64,000 nucleotides of DNA from Muscardinus avellanarius (lineage: Eukaryota; Chordata; Mammalia; Rodentia; Gliridae): NCBI GenBank assembly GCA_963383645.1, contig OY726566.1, forward strand, positions 96,625,321 to 96,689,320, read 5' to 3'. Positions 58,071 to 64,000 of this stretch are shown in pieces. A model generated the notes under the pieces. That model saw only the letters and a list, made by a program, of their open reading frames with translations, was not told the origin of the DNA and searched no databases. Position numbers and translations under genes: made by a program. Numbering within the stretch: the first letter of the stretch is position 1; every line of letters begins with the position of its first letter.

Positions 58071-58172
58071 CTTGGGCTTACTTTGGGGGCACATAAACTA
58101 AAATCAGAATGATACAAAGATTAGCATGGTTCCTAGCAAGGATGACATGCAACTTTGTGAAATGTTTCATTT
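58071..58172 (+). pseudogene. U6 snRNA pseudogene
   Basis: About 100 nt align with U6 spliceosomal RNA end to end: TTACTTTGGGGGCACATAAAC, TAAAATCAGAATGATACAAAG, ATTAGCATGGTTCCTAGCAAG, GATGACATGCAACTTTGTG and AAATGTTTCATTTGTGG. The ACAGAGA box reads ACAAAGA with small deletions, and CGCAAGG reads AGCAAGG. The 3' end has no clean T-run. It is a retroposed, dead copy. U6 pseudogenes are common in mammals and are copied by L1 machinery. Confidence 0.88.
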
Positions 58173-58223
58173 GTGGGGTGGGGGGTAATTAAAAAGATTT
58201 AACGTGGGAAAAAATTCAGACTT

Positions 58224-58410
58224 GCCAGTTCATGGTGATGCACAACTCTAACCCTAGTACTCAGGAAACAGACAGGAGGATCGCAGATTCAAGTCCAATA
58301 GACATTAACTTAGCAAGAATATTTCAAGTAAAAAAATAAAATAGAGCTGGGAGTGTAGCTCAGAGGCAGAATGCTCTTTGGTTCAAACTCTTATGCCACA
58401 AAAAATAAAT
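58224..58410 (+). mobile_element. Sciurid dimeric SINE, decayed
   Basis: GCCAGTTCATGGTGATGCAC, AGACAGGAGGATCGCAGATTC and GAGTGTAGCTCAGAGGCAG are recognisable. It starts about 50 nt after the U6 pseudogene. Confidence 0.85.
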
Positions 58411-59045
58411 TTAAAAAATAGCTCAAAGTAAATACTATTAATGTGAGTAATTCGGTTTTGGTGTTTTCTGTGTGCTGTAGGGTTTATAAGCCTGACACTG
58501 GAGTTCATTTTGTGCAATAACATTACACCATCTATATCAATGACCCAATAGGAGGGATGTGGAGTCATTTTCCTACTGTCTGGTGAAGGGCAGACCACAT
58601 CTTTGAATCCTCTGTTCACCCCTGCATGGTGGTTTCTCCTACCCTGTTCCATGAAAATTGCCATGAGTTGAGGTGAAAGGATAGTACAAGATTTTCTGTA
58701 TCCTTTGGAAGTAAGAAAGAGCTTCCTCTGTTTACAGACTACCCGAAGTTCTAGGATTTCATTTTCTATTGCCTTTTATTCAAGGGTAGGAGTACAAAGT
58801 CCCTAGTGAGGGACCCAGCTATGTCTTTGCAAATGCTTCTCCTTCTGGCTTGCTTTTCTTACAGCCTATAAATTTTTTATCTAGTGCAAGGGGGAGGTAA
58901 AGCTACTTCTCCCTGAGCCAATTCATTGTTTATTGCTATGAATTTTATGCCTTGAGTCCCCCATGACTTCAGAAGCTCCAAAACGTATTGCTGTTCGAAA
59001 GTCATGAATTTCATTTTCTTTTCCTGTATTTATTTTACTATAGCC

Positions 59046-59103
59046 CCTCTCCTCCCTCTCCCTCTCCCTCTCCCTCTCCCTCTTTTTCTCACACTCTCTT
59101 TTA

Positions 59104-59164
<61 letters not shown>

Positions 59165-59190
59165 CTCTTCTCTCATCTCTCTATCTCTCT
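59046..59190 (+). repeat. (CCCTCT)n and (TC)n polypyrimidine tract
   Basis: CCCTCT units (about 59050-59081), a short mixed pyrimidine piece, then about 28 TC units (59107-59162) and further pyrimidine-rich sequence. Confidence 0.97.
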
Positions 59191-59483
59191 GTTATGGTTT
59201 TGTCTATGATTGCCAAGAAGAAAGGTAAAAGAGAAACTGGACTTACCAGTAGAAAAAAGAAAAAGCATCATAGAGCCTAACTTGCTACTTCACACTACTG
59301 TCACAGTAATACAAACATTATGCATGCACGCATACATACATACTGCCAGCTGTGATCAGTTTACCAAATCTGCTGACCAAAACCTATTGAGACCACTAGA
59401 GGAATTGACCAACAGCATCATTTCCTTTTCATGATAGGTTATACCAGGCTGTTGGTGGTACTGGAATTAACATCTCAATAAGG

Positions 59484-59490
59484 CTTGTTG

Positions 59491-59533
<43 letters not shown>

Positions 59534-59534
59534 A
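59484..59534 (+). repeat. (TTG)n microsatellite
   Basis: About 16 GTT/TTG triplets, nearly uninterrupted. Confidence 0.97.
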
Positions 59535-59539
59535 CAGAT

Positions 59540-60828
59540 ATCATGATAGGGAGCACATTAGAGTGACCTGATCATGATCTCAGTCCATATCCTAAGACAC
59601 AGTGAAGATTCAAGTCTTTGTGGCAGGAAGGTGATCAAGGATAAAATGCTTCTGATGCCGTCTGCATCTCTCCATCCTTCTCCAGACACTGTCTCTAAGT
59701 GAAGTTCCATGAAATATAACTACTGTTCCAGGGAATATCAAAATTGAAGAGGAACAGGAAGATCTGAATCTTCCTGGAATAATTCTAAATGTACTGCATC
59801 AACCCAAATCATCTGAGTTTGATATTTTGATACCTGATGGTTTCAAATGAAAATGACCTTATCTCTAAACCTAAGAAGTTGACTTACCCTATCTGTTTAA
59901 AGAGCCATGTGAAGTTGGGACCAAAAGAGAAAATAAGAAAAACAGAATCTAAAACAGATACTGGAACGGGATTCTAGAGTACAACACACAGTAAAGACTG
60001 GATACAATTTCTCTATAATCTGGATGGCTGAGGAAAGTGGTTTATATCACCAATGAACGAGGCCATAGAAAAGTAGCTAGACCTCGTTTTAAGATACAGA
60101 TGCCAATTTTTAAGCTCTAATGCATCTGTTAAAAAAAACTTATTTGACATTGCCAGCAAGGGAGAATTGTGATATCTTCCAATTTAAAGGACAGAATATT
60201 AATTATTTGGGGGTCTATAGAAAAGCCAATTTTAAAATTATACATTTATAGTCACTCACTGGAGAGTGAAAATGTATATAAATTAGGATATGCAGCCATG
60301 AGGCAGCCTGAAAAATCTATCCACTTATGTTTGGAGAGTTTCGACACCGCACATTTCTCAGAGTTATCCTCAAACGTGCTCCTCTTGCTTTTCTCCCTGT
60401 GCCGGGGAGCAGGGTGAGAGATGAAGAAGAAAGCGTTGGGAAGCCCATGAAGAAGAGAAACAGAGATGCTCACATGCAAGTCGGCCTGCTTGATTTTATG
60501 GCCAGGTGGCTTATTGTGCCCTTCCAAGTCTTTTAACTAATGCGTAATTGCAATCTTCACAGTTTCTGAGCCGCACTCTGTATCTCAGCCTTCAATTTCC
60601 GTCTAAAAATCTGCCTTTTGGAAAATTGTTGCTATGTAAGTTTTACCACTCCTATACTCCCCCCACACATTTAATGAAAATTAGAAGCTACAAATACTAA
60701 AAAGAGTTTCAACTTCCAGCCCAAAGAAAGACAAGAAGTTAAGAGGAAGGCTAGAAAGTCAAATCTTTTTAAATAAAAAAAAATCTTCAATTTTAAAGAG
60801 CTATACTCTTTGAAATAGCTGTATATTA
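59540..60828. other. Unique intronic sequence
   Basis: The part at 60290-60560 is less AT-rich and of high complexity. No exon was recognised. Confidence 0.4.
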
Positions 60829-60831
60829 CAG

Positions 60832-61075
60832 TCAGCTATGGTGACTCATGCTTATAATTCCGGCACTTGGGAGGCTGAGACAGGAGGATTACAGGTTTAA
60901 CTCCAGCCGCAGCAATTTAGGCCCTCTGCAACACAGTGAGACCCTGTTTAAAGCAAACAAAGAAACAAAAAACTGGAATAGGCATAGGGGTGTGGCTCAG
61001 AGGTAGCAAGCCTTTGGGTTCAATTCCCAGTACCAGAAATAAATAGGTGAATAGACAAATAAATAAATAAATTGT
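60832..61075 (+). mobile_element. Sciurid dimeric SINE
   Basis: GTCAGCTATGGTGACTCATGC to GTGTGGCTCAGAGGTAGC, with an (AAAT)n-like tail. Confidence 0.9.
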
Positions 61076-61079
61076 GTGT

Positions 61080-62425
61080 TATAAACAAATAATATATAAA
61101 ATGGGGAGTGAAGGAAAATCAGTGGATATTAAAACAATTAAAATGTATAAAATATAAATTGACGAGTGAAGGAGAATTAGTTGATAACTCAAACCAATTC
61201 AGACTAACTCACTACTTCTTAATTACTACACAGGATCATTGTGATAATAAAATGAAGAACAAAAAGATTCAACATAGTAAAAACTGGAAAATAATTTTGT
61301 ACTGTAATACCTGGTACTTTGTATACTGTATTCTGTGTTAATCCTGATGTAATATTACGAGAAAACTCTCCTATGTGCTTCCTGACCACATTTCAGGAAC
61401 CTCTCCCATTCTTCCTTCTGGTTTCCTCCTCCTTTGCAAACTCAGCTCTCCTTAGTCCCCCTGCTTCCCCATGTGTCTCCAAAGGGAACCTTCACTTTGT
61501 GTCTTCTCTGAGAACCTTCTGACTTCCCCTTCGCCCAGCATACGTCAGGCATGGGCGTACTCGGCCACTCAGTCTTCTTTCAGGAAGCAGAGAATCAGAA
61601 GCAAAGAGCAGAAAGTGAAGCAAGGAACGTTTAAGTAACGATGATGAGTCTATTCCCAGCCTACCTTACAGTGATTTATGGAATTGCCAATCAGAGGCAC
61701 TATTCAGAGCTGGAGAACTGAGTCGTGGAGGATGAAGGGCCGAGTGTGCAGTTTGGTCTGGAGATGGCAGCTCTGCCAATGGCCTGTGGCTCAGCCAGGG
61801 ATCCTTTTCTTTCTTCCTGTGTACGATAGAAATGTCTTGGCCCTAGCTAGACCCCACAGCTATGGGAGTAGCTTCCTAAATGTAACCTTTCTGATCACGA
61901 CAAAGGCAGCAGCTACTACAGCAACCCAACTCTGTGGACAGTTCTTTTAAGAGCTAGCCCATATGTTCAGCCTAGCATCAATTTTTTTCAGCTTCCCCAA
62001 TAATTGTGGGAAGTATTTCTATCCCTTAATCAATCTCTGAAGGCCTGAACTAGCCAGAGGGGATTTTGCTATTTGCAATTTTTAAAAATTGACCTGTATT
62101 CACTCTTCCTCTTATTATCAAATTCTGCTCTCAGCCAAATCTTTTTGTAACTGACAAAGGATGAAATAAATTCTCACTGCAATCTTTTTTTTCATTTCAA
62201 TTCACACATGGATAACAATCCTGAAAATTAATGAGGCAAGGTCCTTTCTATCTCCAACAAGGTTATGAAATCTAATGGACTACAGATATCCTCTCCGTTG
62301 GATTTTAAAAGCTTAATTTAATCCACTTAGAAAGCCAATAAGAACCTGTCCCTTCTTGGAATTGAACATCTCAGTCCTGAAAGGTCACCATGGACTGGGC
62401 CAGACATGGGTTTATTTATTCAGCT
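61080..62425. other. Unique intronic sequence
   Basis: No gene or repeat was recognised. Confidence 0.4.
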
Positions 62426-62430
62426 TCTTT

Positions 62431-62651
62431 TTTTTTTTTTTTTTTTTTTTGGTGGTACTGGGGGTGGAACCCAGAGACTTTCTACCTCCAGGCTATACTC
62501 CCAGACCTTTTTTATATTTTATTTGGAAACAGGGTCTCACTAAGTTGCTGAGAGCCTCACTAAGTATCTGAGGCTGGCTTCGAACCTGTGCGATCCTCCT
62601 GTCTCAGCCTCCCAAGCGCGGGGATTACAAGCGTACGCCACCACGCCCGAC
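62431..62651 (-). mobile_element. Sciurid SINE, AAAGCCTCTGGG-type subfamily, young copy
   Basis: A T-run then GGTGGTACTGGGGGTGGAAC, CAGAGACTTTCTACCTCCAG, ending CGCCACCACGCCCGAC. Flanked by TATTCAGCTTCTTT (62417-62430) and TATTCAGCCTCTTT (62652-62665). Confidence 0.96.
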
Positions 62652-62665
62652 TATTCAGCCTCTTT

Positions 62666-64000
62666 AATCTGCTGAATTAGGAGCAGAAGCCAAGAAATCA
62701 CATTGGAAAGCAAAAAAAGATTCCTTACTTTGTTACTTTATTTTAGCTATTATTCTATTATTCGACAATATACTACTTGGTTGCTTTGGATGAAGCGAAG
62801 GAGTAGGAAATCCCATTTGAAGAGCAGAAGAAAATGCCCATTTTAGAAGTATGAAAGCTCAGCCTTACGCTATGGAGCACAGCCAACATTTTCAGAAGAC
62901 CACAGAATGCTCTAAATGACAATCCCAAGACAGACTTTCCAAAAGAGGATGGGCATTAAGTGCTCCATTAGCAAGCGCAGACTCAGCACTATCACGGCTA
63001 ATTATTCTTTTCTACATGTAGGACACTACATTGTTCATGTATCAGGTCACCTGGCAGAGGTGAACAGGAGGCACCAATGAGATCCCACAGTTAATGGACG
63101 GTAGACAAGCGTGACAATATTTATAGCACAACTCAATGCGTGCATTGTGAAGAAAAGAGATCTAAGAATAGACTGTCTCGGGAAAGCGGATAGGCTCAGA
63201 ATTCAAGGGAAATTATATGTCCGGAACGGCAGTGCACATTAAAGTTATTATCTGTCAGGTCTAAACTCATCCTTCTATGTGCTACTTCATGTTCCCCAAT
63301 TAATGATTTTAGATGTCGTTAACTATAATTTATGTTTATCCTCTCTGTTTAAAATGATTGGCAAAGTTTATTTTGTGGCTGTTCCTGACTGATGGAGAAA
63401 TCTGAAGTAGGCCTGAGGTCAGGGATCAGATGCTCAGAGCTGGCAGATTGGGACTGCAGTGGCTCTGTCCTTGGGCCTGAACACAGAGATGGGCTCCCTG
63501 CCAAAGGAAAACGGATGCAAATAATTATGCCCTGGAAGGGCATCGCTGCTGAACAAGTGCACACCTGTGGTTGATGGTGATAAAGTACCCACTGAAGACA
63601 GGGCCTCAAGGGCCCAGATGGCAGCCTGTCCTTGACCATGGCGGGGTCATTAGGGCCGCAAGGACAATGGCTGAGTACCTTCAATCAGTTGCAGAAAGAA
63701 GTGACAGGTTTTCACATCATAGAAAAGAACTGAGGTGGCAGCCCTAAAGGAATCTCATTTCTTTTAACCTCTGAGCCAAAACTGGTAAAAAAAAAAAAAA
63801 AGCACAATATGTAATTGAAGGTCTAGCAGAATTACAACCTATGTTGACGTCACCATTTCACTAGTTTTTTTTCATGTGTGTGTTTGGACACTGTTTGTGA
63901 AAGTGTTCCTAATGCTTAGAAAGGGCAGTTCTAGCTGGATTCAGAATAGATCCAAGGTCTTAAACCTTTGACTTCCTTTGAGTTTCTAATTCTCTTAATT
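62666..64000. other. Unique intronic sequence at window end
   Basis: An A-run lies at 63787-63801. A complex, motif-rich part lies at about 62950-63200. No exon was recognised. Confidence 0.4.

Larger units (their letters stand above)
1..64000 (-). other. PTN: PTN gene body (introns 4 to 1, partial gene)
   Basis: Three consecutive coding exons of pleiotrophin lie on the minus strand at 16517, 15208 and 12511, so the whole window lies inside one transcription unit. Coding sequence present is 451 nt (115+174+162), ending one base into a codon. The family's last exon supplies the rest of a protein of about 168 residues. I found no match to the Lys-rich C-terminal exon between 1 and 12510 and no convincing 5' UTR exon above 16632. 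In human and mouse both are many kilobases away (recalled knowledge), so both are inferred to lie outside. Known relatives are secreted heparin-binding cytokines, PTN and midkine. Confidence 0.93.
16633..64000 (-). other. PTN: PTN intron 1 (partial, at least 47 kb)
   Basis: Everything upstream of the exon 2 acceptor is inferred to be intron 1, because exon 2 begins one base before the ATG and needs an upstream non-coding exon. That first exon is tens of kilobases away in other mammals. A first exon or alternative promoter inside this stretch cannot be excluded by eye, and no RNA data are available. Confidence 0.75.

Noticed and set aside
58071..58172. Functional U6 gene
   Set aside because: Key U6 box changes, internal deletions, no terminal T-run and no recognisable upstream PSE/TATA arrangement.
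59046..59534. CRISPR-like regular repeats
   Set aside because: The repeats are 2-6 bp microsatellites without spacers, in mammalian DNA.
421..62651. tRNA genes suggested by GTAGCTCAGAGGTAGAATG and GGTTCAATCCC boxes
   Set aside because: All such boxes lie in the right halves of SINEs, lack the second half of a tRNA cloverleaf and are followed by A-tails. They are internal pol III promoters of SINEs, not tRNA genes.

Overview
This is a 64-kb piece of mammalian nuclear DNA. It is AT-rich and dominated by introns and repeats. The lineage is very probably a squirrel-family rodent such as a marmot or ground squirrel. The sign is about thirty copies of a dimeric SINE: a 7SL/B1-like left half, an ID/tRNA-Ala-like right half and an A-rich tail. 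This layout (B1-dID) is known from sciurids and dormice. Several copies keep good target-site duplications.

The only protein-coding gene I can support is PTN (pleiotrophin) on the minus strand. Three coding exons lie at 16517-16631 (signal peptide and start), 15208-15381 (first thrombospondin-type domain) and 12511-12672 (second domain). All splice sites are canonical, the frame is intact and all ten cysteines are present. The last coding exon (Lys-rich C-terminal tail) should lie below position 1. The non-coding first exon and main promoter should lie above 64000. The window is therefore, in + order: part of intron 4 (1-12510), exon 4, intron 3 (12673-15207), exon 3, intron 2 (15382-16516), exon 2, and about 47 kb of intron 1 (16633-64000).

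The introns hold sciurid SINEs (solo, truncated and nested), older MIR and L1M fragments, hAT-type DNA transposon fragments, a MaLR-type LTR (33445-33898), other decayed LTR-like pieces, a U6 snRNA pseudogene (58071-58172) and many microsatellites. Intron 1 also has SINE-free stretches whose composition suggests regulatory sequence, chiefly about 54.1-57.1 kb, 21.6-22.0 kb, 48.2-48.4 kb and 62.9-63.2 kb. Those are inferences that need cross-species alignment. I saw no second gene, CRISPR array, or intact viral or transposon coding region. The hunt found an ordinary, well-preserved developmental growth-factor locus rather than a new system. The more unusual points are three diagnostic SINE subfamilies, two nested SINE clusters and three compact near-perfect hairpins with 8-nt loops.
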